Source: an uncultured Ruminococcus sp.
GTDB lineage: Bacteria > Bacillota > Clostridia > Oscillospirales > Acutalibacteraceae
Assembly (NCBI GenBank): GCA_902772755.1
Contig: CACYCD010000283.1
Coordinates: 1 to 15,663 of the forward strand
Direction of reading: 5' to 3'
Length of the DNA: 15,663 nt
The position numbers and the translations under genes are program-made. How positions within the stretch are numbered: the stretch's first letter is position 1; every line of letters begins with the position of its first letter. The notes under the pieces are model-generated. The model made no database searches. It was not told where the DNA came from and saw only the letters and a program-made list of their open reading frames with translations. Shown one piece after another: positions 1 through 7,817 of the stretch.

Positions 1-1137
1 GGTTATCTTTGTAACAAGCTGATTTACCGTAATGCTGCACTTTGCCGTTTTGCCCGAACCATCGTTCATAGTCGCAATTATGTTGCACTTACCACGTTTT
101 TTGGCGGTTATCACACCGTTTTTGTTTACGGTGGCTGTTTTCTCGTTATCGGAAGTCCAGGTCACGGAGTTGTCCCCTGCCGCCGAGAAAACCGTTGCTG
201 TCAGCCGAGCTTTTTCATCGCTCTGCTTTCTGTTTATCACAAGTGATTTTTTGTCAAGCTGAATACCCGTGTTTCTGGCATAATCTTCATTTGTGATGTA
301 GTCATTGTACCAGAAATTCAAATCCACGCCCGAGCCTATGCCGTAGACATAGCCCGAGTCGGTACACTGCCACATATCGTAGGTATCCGTGTATGTACAA
401 TAGGAATTGTACTGAGCGACCCATCTGCACAGGTAATCTGTAGAAAAATACGGGGCTGTCAGGTGGTTGTTCCACCAGTAGAGATTGGCATAGATACCCA
501 CCTTGTAGCCGTTTTTCCTTATCGCAGTGCAGTAAGCCTTTGCCATCTCTCCCAATCTTGCCGGGCTGAGACCCGCCTGCACACGCTCGTCCTCCATATC
601 ATAGAATACGGGGAAATTCAGATCATACTCGCCTACCTCCGCAGATATATTATCATGTACGGTTTTCAGCACTCTGATAGTATGCTCCGCTTCCGATTTT
701 GCCATCTCTGTATTCTCGGCATAGGAATAGAGGTATACTCCAAACGGAATACCGTTTTCAACACAGCCTCTGATGTTTCGTTCTGCATATATGTCGTCCT
801 GCGAGAGGTAATCGCTGCCGAAGCCTATTCTGATTATGGCATAGTCAACATCGGTCTCTGCGACCTTCTCCCAATCTATCAGACCGTTCCAGACACTGAC
901 ATCAACACCCTTCATCGTTGCCTCGTCGATAAGCTCGTTTCTGTCGTTTACAAATCCTTCGTCAGTCCACTCCCAAGCATTGGAAGCTCCGCTTGCGGAG
1001 GGTGCGGTCTTACGCAACTGACCGTTTGAGTATCTCCAACTGTTTATTTTGCCGTCACTTGATTCGTCTGCATAAACAGAAAACGCAGATGCAACCAACA
1101 CTGCCAATACCAATAAAACAGTGATCACCTTTTTCAT
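1..1137 (-). CDS. Secreted GH25 lysozyme (muramidase) with C-terminal Ig-like domain, 3' end cut off by window edge
   Basis: 379 residues are visible and no stop is reached before position 1, so the C-terminus is missing. Residues 1-24 form a signal peptide (MKK, hydrophobic core, cleavage after VYA). Residues ~76-285 match the glycoside hydrolase 25 fold, which cleaves the beta-1,4 bond between N-acetylmuramic acid and N-acetylglucosamine in peptidoglycan: GVDVSVWNG with Asp79, FPVFYDMED with the DxE pair Asp180/Glu182, and the late MWQ...GVDLN motif (Trp256-Gln257). Residues ~293-375 look like a Big_2-type bacterial Ig-like domain (VTWTSDNEKTATVNKNGVIT); the visible end resembles the start of a further repeat. 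The ATG at 1137 is preceded by GGAGGTG, which fixes the start. It acts outside the membrane, in cell-wall turnover or against other bacteria. It lies downstream of icd on the same strand but 478 bp away, with its own candidate promoter. Family is confident; physiological target unknown. Confidence 0.9.
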   Translation of the reverse strand, partial: MKKVITVLLVLAVLVASAFSVYADESSDGKINSWRYSNGQLRKTAPSASGASNAWEWTDEGFVNDRNELIDEATMKGVDVSVWNGLIDWEKVAETDVDYAIIRIGFGSDYLSQDDIYAERNIRGCVENGIPFGVYLYSYAENTEMAKSEAEHTIRVLKTVHDNISAEVGEYDLNFPVFYDMEDERVQAGLSPARLGEMAKAYCTAIRKNGYKVGIYANLYWWNNHLTAPYFSTDYLCRWVAQYNSYCTYTDTYDMWQCTDSGYVYGIGSGVDLNFWYNDYITNEDYARNTGIQLDKKSLVINRKQSDEKARLTATVFSAAGDNSVTWTSDNEKTATVNKNGVITAKKRGKCNIIATMNDGSGKTAKCSITVNQLVTKIT

Positions 1138-1328
1138 CGGGAAACACCTCCGAAAATCCAAGACTGAAATACACTCAGGAGCTGAAAACGTTATACAAAT
1201 AAACCTTTTCACTTCTTATCCACCAAGCATTATTTTACCACAATTAAACGAAGTTTTAATGATATTACAGAAATTTAAGAACTTTAACAAAAAATTTACA
1301 AGCCGACTTTACCGCTTTAAACGGAAAA

Positions 1329-1350
1329 TATCCCCTCGTGAGAGGGGATA
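1329..1350 (-). terminator. Strong hairpin, candidate terminator or attenuator ahead of the GH25 gene
   Basis: A perfect 9-bp inverted repeat (arm TATCCCCTC, loop of 4 bases) is present. Read on the minus strand it is followed by TTTTCC, a short U-tract; on the plus strand it is followed by AACTCC, so the minus direction is favoured. It lies between the promoter at 1466-1494 and the GH25 start at 1137. It could end acn-icd transcripts, end a short RNA, or attenuate the GH25 leader. The U-tract is short, so termination efficiency is uncertain. Confidence 0.55.
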
Positions 1351-1465
1351 AACTCCGGAAAAAAGAACATTATGAAATATAACAAAACAACATAAAGTAG
1401 GAACTTAGCAAAACAAGAAATGTAACTTAAGTAACTCGTTCATAATTTATTCTTAAGTTGTTTAT

Positions 1466-1494
1466 ATTATAGCAACAATCGGATCAAAAATCAA
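1466..1494 (-). promoter_or_regulatory. Sigma-A-type promoter upstream of the GH25 gene
   Basis: On the minus strand, -35 TTGATT (1489-1494), a 17-base spacer and -10 TATAAT (1466-1471). The two hexamers and spacing equal those of the acn promoter in this window. Transcription would start near 1459 and run toward the GH25 gene. Confidence 0.6.
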
Positions 1495-1517
1495 GCCTTT
1501 TTGTTCAAAAATCTTAT

Positions 1518-1558
1518 CTTTGTATAATGTGACAACGGATTTATCAATTTATACAAAG
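1518..1558 (-). repeat. AT-rich inverted repeat downstream of icd
   Basis: A perfect 10-bp inverted repeat: CTTTGTATAA at 1518-1527 and TTATACAAAG at 1549-1558, with 21 bases between. On the minus strand it lies about 58 bases after the icd stop and is followed shortly by a run of five T. It could be a weak terminator for acn-icd, but it has almost no GC in the stem. An overlapping CGGATT/AATCCG pair (1536-1541 and 1560-1565) could form a competing stem. Confidence 0.3.
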
Positions 1559-1615
1559 CAATCCGATTTATTATGTTGGTAATGCACTAACAATTCTGTT
1601 CCATTTATATACAAA

Positions 1616-2827
1616 TTATACAAGAGAAGCCCTGAGATTTTCGTTTACGGCAAGGAGGAACTGTTCGGTATTGACCTTCTGCTTGTTTTCAAGCGTTGAC
1701 AGCAGATAGAGATCGCCCGTCATTATTCCGTCCTCAATTGTCTTTACGGCAGCTTTTTCCAGCTTGTCCGCAAAGTCGCACAGCTCTGCTATGCCGTCCA
1801 GCTCGCCACGCTTGCGAAGAGCACCTGTCCACGCAAACAGAGTGGCAACGCTGTTGGTAGATGTTTCTTCACCCTTCAAATGCTTATAGTAGTGACGCTG
1901 TACCGTGCCGTGTGCTGCCTCATACTCGTATATCCCGTCGGGAGAAACCAGAACCGAGGTCATCATAGCAAGCGAACCGAAGGCTGTTGCGATCATATCG
2001 CTCATAACATCGCCGTCGTAATTCTTGCACGCCCAAATATAGCCGCCCTCGGAGCGTACTACCCTGGCTACTGCATCATCAATGAGAGTGTAGAAGTACT
2101 CAATACCTGCCTGCTCAAACTTCTCCTTGTACTCGCTGTCGAATATCTCCTGAAAGATATCCTTGAACGTATGGTCATACTTTTTGCTGATGGTATCCTT
2201 GGTAGCAAACCAGATATCCTGCTTCAGATCAAGTGCATAGTTGAAGCAAGCTCTTGCAAAGGAGGAAATCGAAGCATCAAGATTGTGCATACCCTGAATT
2301 ATGCCGTTTCCCTTGAAATCGTGGATAAGTGCGGTCTCGGTAGTGCCGTCAGCCTTTGTAACCAGCAGCTCAGCCTTTGAGCCGGCTTCTACGATCATCT
2401 CCGTGTTTTTATACACATCGCCGTATGCGTGTCTTGCTATTGTGATCGGCTTTTTCCATGTGGGGATATAGGGGGTAATTCCCTTGACGGTGATCGGCGA
2501 GCGAAAAACTGTTCCGTCAAGAATGGCTCTTATTGTGCCGTTGGGGGATTTCCACATCTCTTTCAGATTGTACTCTGTCATTCTGGCTGCATTGGGTGTG
2601 ATGGTTGCACACTTAACGGCAACGCCGTATTTCTTTGTAGCCTCAGCCGAAGCCACCGTGACTTGATCGTCTGTAGCGTTTCTGTTTTCAAGACCGAGGT
2701 CATAATACTCGGTTTTGAGGTCAACGTATGGGGTAATGAGGATATCCTTGATCATCTTCCAGATGATCCTTGTCATCTCGTCGCCATCCATCTCAACCAG
2801 CGGTGTAGTCATTCGTATCTTTGCCAT
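1616..2827 (-). CDS. icd: NADP-dependent isocitrate dehydrogenase (type II, homodimeric, eukaryote-like subfamily)
   Basis: 403 residues, full length for the family. It oxidatively decarboxylates isocitrate to 2-oxoglutarate with NADP+ in the cytoplasm. It aligns end to end with human IDH1 as I recall it. Visible substrate residues: Ser94 and Arg100 in WKSPNGTIR, Arg109, Arg132 in ARHAYGD (same number as human Arg132), Tyr139 and Lys210. Metal ligands are Asp250, Asp273 and Asp277 in the LIDD and NYDGDVMSD motifs. The NADP-selecting Arg-His pair is present as Arg311-His312 in GTVQRHY, which supports NADP over NAD. The ATG at 2827 follows GGAGGACATAGAT, a good ribosome binding site. It starts only 15 bp after the acn stop, so the two form one operon and catalyse consecutive steps. 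No citrate synthase gene is in the window; the likely purpose is 2-oxoglutarate supply for glutamate synthesis. Confidence 0.96.
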   Translation of the reverse strand: MAKIRMTTPLVEMDGDEMTRIIWKMIKDILITPYVDLKTEYYDLGLENRNATDDQVTVASAEATKKYGVAVKCATITPNAARMTEYNLKEMWKSPNGTIRAILDGTVFRSPITVKGITPYIPTWKKPITIARHAYGDVYKNTEMIVEAGSKAELLVTKADGTTETALIHDFKGNGIIQGMHNLDASISSFARACFNYALDLKQDIWFATKDTISKKYDHTFKDIFQEIFDSEYKEKFEQAGIEYFYTLIDDAVARVVRSEGGYIWACKNYDGDVMSDMIATAFGSLAMMTSVLVSPDGIYEYEAAHGTVQRHYYKHLKGEETSTNSVATLFAWTGALRKRGELDGIAELCDFADKLEKAAVKTIEDGIMTGDLYLLSTLENKQKVNTEQFLLAVNENLRASLV

Positions 2828-2842
2828 ATCTATGTCCTCCTG

Positions 2843-4774
2843 TCAGCTGTTCTCTTTTGTGTAGTTGAGCAGACCGCCTGCAATGATAATTGCTTTTGTC
2901 CTGTCTGTCAGCTCACACTTTGCAAGAATATCCTCACCTGTAGTTTTGTTGATGATAAGAACATCCTTTCCGCTCTCAACGATCTTCTTGATATCGGGAA
3001 GAACAAGCTCATCGCCGAGGGAAATTTTGTCGTAGTCAGCTTCGTTTACAAATTCAAGAGGCAGAATACCTGCATTTATCAGGTTTGCACGGTGTATTCT
3101 TGCAAAGGATTTTACAAGCACAGCCTTTACTCCGAGATAGAGCGGAGCGAGTGCGGCATGCTCTCTTGAAGAACCCTGTCCGTAGTTTGCACCGCCTACA
3201 ATGACAGATGAACCCAGTGACTTTGCCCTTGCGGGGAAATCGGGGTCACAAACGGTAAAGCAGTGCTGTGAGATAGCAGGAATATTTGAACGCAGGGGAA
3301 GGATCTTTGCACCGGCAGGCATAATGTGATCGGTGGTGATGTTATCCTCAACCTTCAATGCACAGGTGGCATTGATAGTATCCTCAAGCGGTGATGTTTC
3401 GGGGAAGGGCTTGATGTTGGGACCCCTGAGGACTTCAATATTATCCATCTCTTCAACCGAAGCAGGTGCAATGACCATATTGTCGTTGATGAGGAATTTC
3501 TCGGGCATCTCCACCTCGTAGCCCTTGCCGAGGGTCGTGGGGTCGGTAAATACGCCTGTGAGTGCAGAAGCGGCAGCTGTTTCGGGTGAAACAAGATAGA
3601 CCTGTCCGTCCTTTGTTCCCGAACGTCCGAGGAAGTTACGGTTGAAGGTTCTCAGTGAAATACCCTTTGAATTGGGGGACTGACCCATACCGATGCAGGG
3701 ACCGCAGGCTGATTCAAGTATTCTTGCACCGGCGGCGATAAGGTCGCCCAAAGCACCGTTGAGGGCAAGCATATTGAACACCTGCTTTGAACCCGGAGCG
3801 ATTGCAAGAGAAACATTCTCTGCTATGGTCTTACCCTTCAAGATGTGGGCAACTGTCATAAGATCTCTGTATGAGGAGTTTGTGCATGAACCAATGCAGA
3901 CCTGATCTACCTTCTGACCTGCAAGACTCTCTATAGTCTTAATGTTGTCGGGTGAGTGCGGACAAGCTGCCATCGGCTTTAGTGTGCTGAGGTCTATCTC
4001 TATGACCTCATCGTAGACAGCATCGGCATCGGGCTTCAATTCTATCCAGTCCTCTGCTCTGCCCTGTGCGGTGAGAAATTCCAGTGTAAGCTCGTCCGAG
4101 GGGAAGATCGAGGTGGTAGCACCCAGCTCAGCACCCATATTGGTAATAGTGGCTCTCTCGGGAACGGACAGTGTCTTAACACCCTCTCCGCCGTACTCAA
4201 CGATCTTGCCAACTCCGCCCTTAACTGACATAATGCGGAGAACTTCAAGAATGATATCCTTTGCAGCCACCCATGGGTTGAGCTTGCCTGTGAGGTTTAC
4301 CCTTACCATCTTAGGCATAGTGATGTAATATGCACCGCCGCCCATGGCAACTGCAACATCAAGACCGCCGGCACCCATAGCCAGCATACCGATTCCGCCG
4401 CCCGTGGGGGTGTGGGAGTCCGAGCCGATGAGGGTCTTGCCGGGCTTTCCAAAGCGTTCAAGGTGAACCTGATGACAAATTCCGTTGCCGGGCTTGGAAA
4501 AATATATACCGTGCTTTTTGCACACAGACTGAATAAAACGATGGTCGTCCGCATTTTCAAAGCCTGTTTGAAGCGTGTTGTGGTCAATGTAAGCCACAGA
4601 TCTCTCTGTCTTGACCCTCGGCACACCCATTGCCTCAAATTCAAGGTATGCCATTGTGCCTGTTGCGTCCTGGGTGAGTGTCTGGTCTATCCTGAGTCCG
4701 ATGTCGGTACCTTTGACCATATCACCGTCAACTATGTGTTCTTTGATGATTTTTTCTGCAAGTGTCAAACCCAT
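2843..4774 (-). CDS. acn: Aconitate hydratase, Aquifex-type
   Basis: 643 residues from the chosen start. It isomerises citrate to isocitrate through cis-aconitate, using a [4Fe-4S] cluster in the cytoplasm. The N-terminal part (1 to ~420) is the LeuC-like catalytic region: cluster ligands Cys297 in CIGSCTNSS and Cys357/Cys360 in SACGPCIGMG, plus SDSHTPTGGG at ~118-127. The C-terminal swivel domain (~475-635) has YGQGSSREHA at 531-540 with the catalytic-type serine. The length of about 640 residues fits the short Aquifex-type subfamily found in many anaerobes, rather than the ~900-residue AcnA. The open frame could extend to an ATG at 4795, but AAGGAG, the best ribosome binding site, lies inside that seven-codon extension and is correctly placed for the ATG at 4774, so I prefer 4774. 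First gene of the acn-icd operon, under the promoter at 4828-4856. Confidence 0.95.
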   Translation of the reverse strand: MGLTLAEKIIKEHIVDGDMVKGTDIGLRIDQTLTQDATGTMAYLEFEAMGVPRVKTERSVAYIDHNTLQTGFENADDHRFIQSVCKKHGIYFSKPGNGICHQVHLERFGKPGKTLIGSDSHTPTGGGIGMLAMGAGGLDVAVAMGGGAYYITMPKMVRVNLTGKLNPWVAAKDIILEVLRIMSVKGGVGKIVEYGGEGVKTLSVPERATITNMGAELGATTSIFPSDELTLEFLTAQGRAEDWIELKPDADAVYDEVIEIDLSTLKPMAACPHSPDNIKTIESLAGQKVDQVCIGSCTNSSYRDLMTVAHILKGKTIAENVSLAIAPGSKQVFNMLALNGALGDLIAAGARILESACGPCIGMGQSPNSKGISLRTFNRNFLGRSGTKDGQVYLVSPETAAASALTGVFTDPTTLGKGYEVEMPEKFLINDNMVIAPASVEEMDNIEVLRGPNIKPFPETSPLEDTINATCALKVEDNITTDHIMPAGAKILPLRSNIPAISQHCFTVCDPDFPARAKSLGSSVIVGGANYGQGSSREHAALAPLYLGVKAVLVKSFARIHRANLINAGILPLEFVNEADYDKISLGDELVLPDIKKIVESGKDVLIINKTTGEDILAKCELTDRTKAIIIAGGLLNYTKENS

Positions 4775-4827
4775 AATTACTTCTCCTTCTTTCATTGCGT
4801 TTCTATATATAAATATATATACAATAT

Positions 4828-4856
4828 ATTATACTACATTTTCGGCTCTTAATCAA
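4828..4856 (-). promoter_or_regulatory. Promoter of the acn-icd operon
   Basis: On the minus strand, -35 TTGATT (4851-4856), a 17-base spacer and a perfect -10 TATAAT (4828-4833). This puts the transcription start near 4821, about 47 bases before the chosen acn ATG. The leader carries a run of alternating TA bases (about 4804-4820). I see no clear operator that I can name. Confidence 0.75.
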
Positions 4857-4949
4857 TGTTTAATTTCCTTGTATTTCGTCAATTACTATCCAAATATCGT
4901 GGAACATCGGTGCGATTTTTTTGCATATTAACAGTTATATACAAAGTAA

Positions 4950-4978
4950 TTGTATTCCAAAATAATATGTGATATAAT
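4950..4978 (+). promoter_or_regulatory. Promoter of typA and the exonuclease gene
   Basis: On the plus strand, -35 TTGTAT (4950-4955), a 17-base spacer and a perfect -10 TATAAT (4973-4978). The start would be near 4985, leaving a leader of about 39 bases before typA. It is divergent from the acn promoter; the two -35 boxes are about 94 bases apart. Confidence 0.72.
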
Positions 4979-5023
4979 GTATAGATAAGAAAATACGAAC
5001 ATTTATGATAAGGATATGGTAGA

Positions 5024-6844
5024 ATGGAAACACGGAAGAATTTGAGAAATATCGCAATCATTGCACATGTTGACCACGGAAAAACCACCCTTGTTGACGA
5101 GCTTTTAAAGCAGAGCGGTACCTTCAGAAGCAACGAGGTCGTTGCCGAGAGGGTTATGGATAGCAACGATCTGGAGCGTGAGCGAGGTATCACAATTCTT
5201 TCCAAGACCACCTCGGTTATGTACAAGGATACCAAAATAAACATCGTTGACACACCCGGTCACGCCGATTTCGGCGGTGAAGTGGAGCGTATCCTGCAAA
5301 TGGTAGACGGCGTTCTGCTTGTTGTCGATGCCTTCGAGGGCTGTATGCCACAGACAAGATTTGTGCTGAAAAAAGCACTTGATCTGAAAAAAAGACCGCT
5401 TGTTGTTGTGAACAAGATAGACCGTGACGGTGCCCGTCCCGAGGAAGTCATTGATGAAGTGCTTGATCTCTTTATCGAGCTTATGGCTGATGATGACCAG
5501 TTGGAGTTTCCCATCGTGTACACCTCCGCAAAGTCGGGCTATGCCACGCTTGACCCCGATGTACCCAGCGACAGTATGGAGCCTCTGTTTGAAAAGATCG
5601 TTGAGGAAATACCTGCACCCAAGGGCGACCCCGACGGCGGCTTGCAGATACTCATTTCCAACATTGATTATGATGACTATGTGGGCAGAATAGGTGTCGG
5701 CAGAGTTGTCAGAGGTACGGCTAAAAACGGACAGGGTGCAGTCCTGTGCGGTATGGACGGAAGCAGGAAAAATGTCAAGATACAGAAGCTGTACACCTAC
5801 GAGGGCTTGAAGCGTGCCGAAACCGACACCGCCTCAGTCGGAGAGATAGTCTGCATCAGCGGTGTTGCCGCCATCAACATCGGTGACACGCTCTGCTCCT
5901 ATGAAAATGTTGAGCCTCTCCCCTTTATCAAGATAGACGAGCCGACTGTTTCCATGAATTTTCTGGTGAACAATTCACCCTTTGCAGGGCAGGACGGAAA
6001 GTACGTCACCTCCAGAAATCTGCGTGACAGACTTTTCAAGGAGATAGAAACCAACGTAGCCCTCAGAGTGGAAGAAACCGACTCTGCCGATACCTTCAAG
6101 GTCAGCGGCAGAGGTGAATTGCACCTGTCTATCCTCATTGAGACTATGAGAAGGCAGGACTATGAATTTCAGGTATCACGTCCGCAGGTCATCACAAAGG
6201 AGATAGACGGTCAGCTGTGTGAGCCTGTAGAAGTGCTTATGATCGAAGTTCCCGATGAATATGTCGGTCCTGTAATGGAAAAGCTTGGTTCAAGAAAAGC
6301 TGAATTGGTAAATATGGATGTAAACGGAAGCGGAACAACACACATCGAGTTCCGTATCCCGTCAAGAGGACTTATGGGCTACCGTCCCGAATTTTTGACA
6401 GATACTAACGGCAACGGAATAATGAATCATGTCTTTGACGGCTATGAGCCGTGGAAGGGTGATATAGTAACACGTCACCAAGGGTCGCTTATCGCTTGGG
6501 AAACAGGCGATGCTGTGGCTTACGGACTTAACGCCGCTCAGGAGAGGGGCAGGCTGTTTATAGGTGCAGGCACTCCCGTATACGAGGGAATGATTGTGGG
6601 TGCGTCACCGAAGGCAGAAGATTTAGTAGTAAATGTTTGCAAGAAAAAACATATGACAAATACACGTGCGTCAGGCTCTGATGACGCTCTGAAGCTAACT
6701 CCGCCCTCAATTATGTCGCTTGAACAGTGCCTGGAATTTATCAGCGATGACGAGCTGGTGGAGGTAACACCGCACAATATCAGAATGAGAAAAACTATCC
6801 TCGGCAGAGAACAGAGGGCAAAGAATGCGGCACGAAAAAAATAA
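5024..6844 (+). CDS. typA: Translational GTPase TypA/BipA
   Basis: 606 residues, the usual length. A ribosome-binding GTPase of the EF-G family that helps 50S assembly and growth under stress such as cold. The G domain has all five motifs: G1 AHVDHGKT at 14-21, G2 RGIT at 54-57, G3 DTPGH at 76-80, G4 NKID at 130-133 and G5 SAK at 168-170. An EF-Tu-like domain 2 follows (~205-295), then EF-G-like domain III (~300-375), domain V (~395-475) and the BipA-specific C-terminal domain (~480-606). The conserved GYRPEFLTDTNG segment near 460 is typical of TypA rather than EF-G or LepA. AAGGA at 5010-5014, nine bases before the ATG, supports the start. Its stop overlaps the next gene's start by one base, so the exonuclease is co-transcribed and probably translationally coupled. 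Confidence 0.97.
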   Translation: METRKNLRNIAIIAHVDHGKTTLVDELLKQSGTFRSNEVVAERVMDSNDLERERGITILSKTTSVMYKDTKINIVDTPGHADFGGEVERILQMVDGVLLVVDAFEGCMPQTRFVLKKALDLKKRPLVVVNKIDRDGARPEEVIDEVLDLFIELMADDDQLEFPIVYTSAKSGYATLDPDVPSDSMEPLFEKIVEEIPAPKGDPDGGLQILISNIDYDDYVGRIGVGRVVRGTAKNGQGAVLCGMDGSRKNVKIQKLYTYEGLKRAETDTASVGEIVCISGVAAINIGDTLCSYENVEPLPFIKIDEPTVSMNFLVNNSPFAGQDGKYVTSRNLRDRLFKEIETNVALRVEETDSADTFKVSGRGELHLSILIETMRRQDYEFQVSRPQVITKEIDGQLCEPVEVLMIEVPDEYVGPVMEKLGSRKAELVNMDVNGSGTTHIEFRIPSRGLMGYRPEFLTDTNGNGIMNHVFDGYEPWKGDIVTRHQGSLIAWETGDAVAYGLNAAQERGRLFIGAGTPVYEGMIVGASPKAEDLVVNVCKKKHMTNTRASGSDDALKLTPPSIMSLEQCLEFISDDELVEVTPHNIRMRKTILGREQRAKNAARKK

Positions 6845-7713
6845 TGACTTATGTGATCCTCGACCTTGAATGGAACGGTGCGTTCAGCAAAAAGGAACGC
6901 AGATTTATAAATGAAATAATTGAATTTGGTGCGGTAAAGCTTGACGACTCACTCAATATTACCGATAGGTTTTCTATGCTTGTTACTCCGCAAATCGGGA
7001 AAAGACTCAGCGGAAAAATCTCGGAGCTTACTCACATCACCCGTGAGGAACTGGAAACGGCAAACAACACCTTTATGCACGTTGCCTCTAAGTTTGGCAA
7101 ATTTGCTGCGGACAGCGTAATACTCACCTGGGGGCAGAGTGATATCCATGCACTGATGGAAAACTTTGAATACTATGCAAAGAGCAGTAACGTTAGCTTT
7201 CTGGTAAGATACTGTGACCTCCAAACCTACTGTGCCGATATGCTTGGTATCTATGACAAAAGCAAGCAGATGGGGCTTTTGACCTGTGCCGAAGCGTTGA
7301 GCATCGACACCGACAAATACGAGCTTCACCGTGCCGGCGATGACGCAGAGCTTTCCGCCGTGTGCTTCACAAAGCTTTTCGATGCGGAAAAGATTTCTGA
7401 GTATATCGAAATGTGTGACGCTGAGTTTTACCGCAAAATGTCGTTCCGCACTACATATATCACCGACCTGCAAAATCCGCTGGTCGACAGAACAAAAATG
7501 ATTTTTGACTGTCCCAAATGTGGCAGACCGGCGATACGCAAATCCGTCTGGGGCTGTAAAAACCGACATTTCAAAGCGGATTTTGCCTGCACAAGCTGCG
7601 GATATGAGTTTATCGGAAAGTTCACCTTCCGCCTGAAATACGAGGGTCTGCAAATCACCAAACGCACCGCACCAAAAAAGAAAGAGGATAAAAAAACCAC
7701 CCCTGAGAGTTAA
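6844..7713 (+). CDS. DEDDh-type 3'-5' exonuclease with C-terminal zinc ribbon
   Basis: 289 residues. The N-terminal ~180 residues carry the DnaQ/RNase T-type exonuclease motifs: Asp7 and Glu9 in ILDLEWNG (Exo I), Asp100 in TWGQSD (Exo II), and His162 with Asp167 in HRAGDDA (Exo III). This gives a complete DEDDh set for two-metal hydrolysis of nucleic acid 3' ends. A separate C-terminal module has four cysteines in two CxxC pairs (Cys223/Cys226 and Cys249/Cys252) that look like a zinc ribbon, followed by a Lys-rich tail that could contact nucleic acid. It is probably cytoplasmic, as no signal peptide is seen. The ATG at 6844 shares its A with the typA stop (TAATG), and no strong ribosome binding site precedes it, which points to coupling. 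DNA versus RNA substrate cannot be told from sequence; it is not the polymerase III epsilon subunit by context. Confidence 0.88.
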   Translation: MTYVILDLEWNGAFSKKERRFINEIIEFGAVKLDDSLNITDRFSMLVTPQIGKRLSGKISELTHITREELETANNTFMHVASKFGKFAADSVILTWGQSDIHALMENFEYYAKSSNVSFLVRYCDLQTYCADMLGIYDKSKQMGLLTCAEALSIDTDKYELHRAGDDAELSAVCFTKLFDAEKISEYIEMCDAEFYRKMSFRTTYITDLQNPLVDRTKMIFDCPKCGRPAIRKSVWGCKNRHFKADFACTSCGYEFIGKFTFRLKYEGLQITKRTAPKKKEDKKTTPES

Positions 7714-7731
7714 GCTCAGAGGTGGTTTTTT
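7690..7731. terminator. Bidirectional intrinsic terminator between convergent operons
   Basis: The stem pairs CCACC-C-CTGAG (7697-7707) with CTCAG-A-GGTGG (7715-7725), with one C/A mismatch, flanked by A7 (7690-7696) on the left and T6 (7726-7731) on the right. It therefore has a U-tract when read in either direction. The exonuclease stop TAA (7711-7713) sits in the loop, so the terminator overlaps the end of that coding region. It should end the typA operon on plus and the pilus operon on minus. Confidence 0.9.
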
Positions 7732-7749
7732 GTGGCTTGGCAGAAATTC

Positions 7750-7774
7750 GAGGCAGCACTTTTGGTGCTGCCTC
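7750..7774. repeat. Perfect 10-bp hairpin between the convergent operons
   Basis: GAGGCAGCAC (7750-7759) and its exact complement GTGCTGCCTC (7765-7774) surround a 5-base loop. It has no long T-run on either side, so alone it is a poor terminator. It is more likely a 3' mRNA-protecting stem for the pilus operon. A third, smaller CCGG-based stem lies at 7789-7808, giving three hairpins in about 120 bases. Confidence 0.6.
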
Positions 7775-7817
7775 TTGGGTTTGTATATCAGCCGGCATAG
7801 CCGGACTGTTTATGGGA

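Larger units (their letters stand above)
1138..1615. other. Intergenic region between icd and the GH25 gene (478 bp)
   Basis: I see no convincing protein gene here. The region is AT-rich. It holds a weak AT-rich inverted repeat just after icd, a consensus minus-strand promoter at 1466-1494, a strong 9-bp hairpin at 1329-1350, and a second, weaker minus-strand promoter candidate (-35 TTGTTA at 1285-1290, 17-base spacer, -10 TAATAT at 1262-1267). If the better promoter drives the GH25 gene, the mRNA leader is about 320 bases long with the hairpin inside it. Confidence 0.7.

Noticed and set aside
463-1029. A plus-strand 188-codon ORF
   Set aside because: Opposite strand of the GH25 gene, whose catalytic motifs and signal peptide are clear; no family features.
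1405-1443. A 12-codon minus-strand ORF as a leader peptide
   Set aside because: No good ribosome binding site and no regulatory codon pattern; could be chance in AT-rich DNA.
1501-1528. A plus-strand promoter (TTGTTC, 16 bases, TATAAT) pointing into icd in antisense
   Set aside because: Weak -35 and AT-rich surroundings; no plus-strand gene follows, so chance is the simpler explanation.
2429-3169. A plus-strand 246-codon ORF spanning the icd-acn junction
   Set aside because: It lies opposite two well-conserved enzyme genes, is Cys-rich without any motif, and covers the real ribosome binding site of icd.
6949-7653. A minus-strand 234-codon ORF
   Set aside because: Antisense shadow of the exonuclease gene, which has all catalytic motifs.
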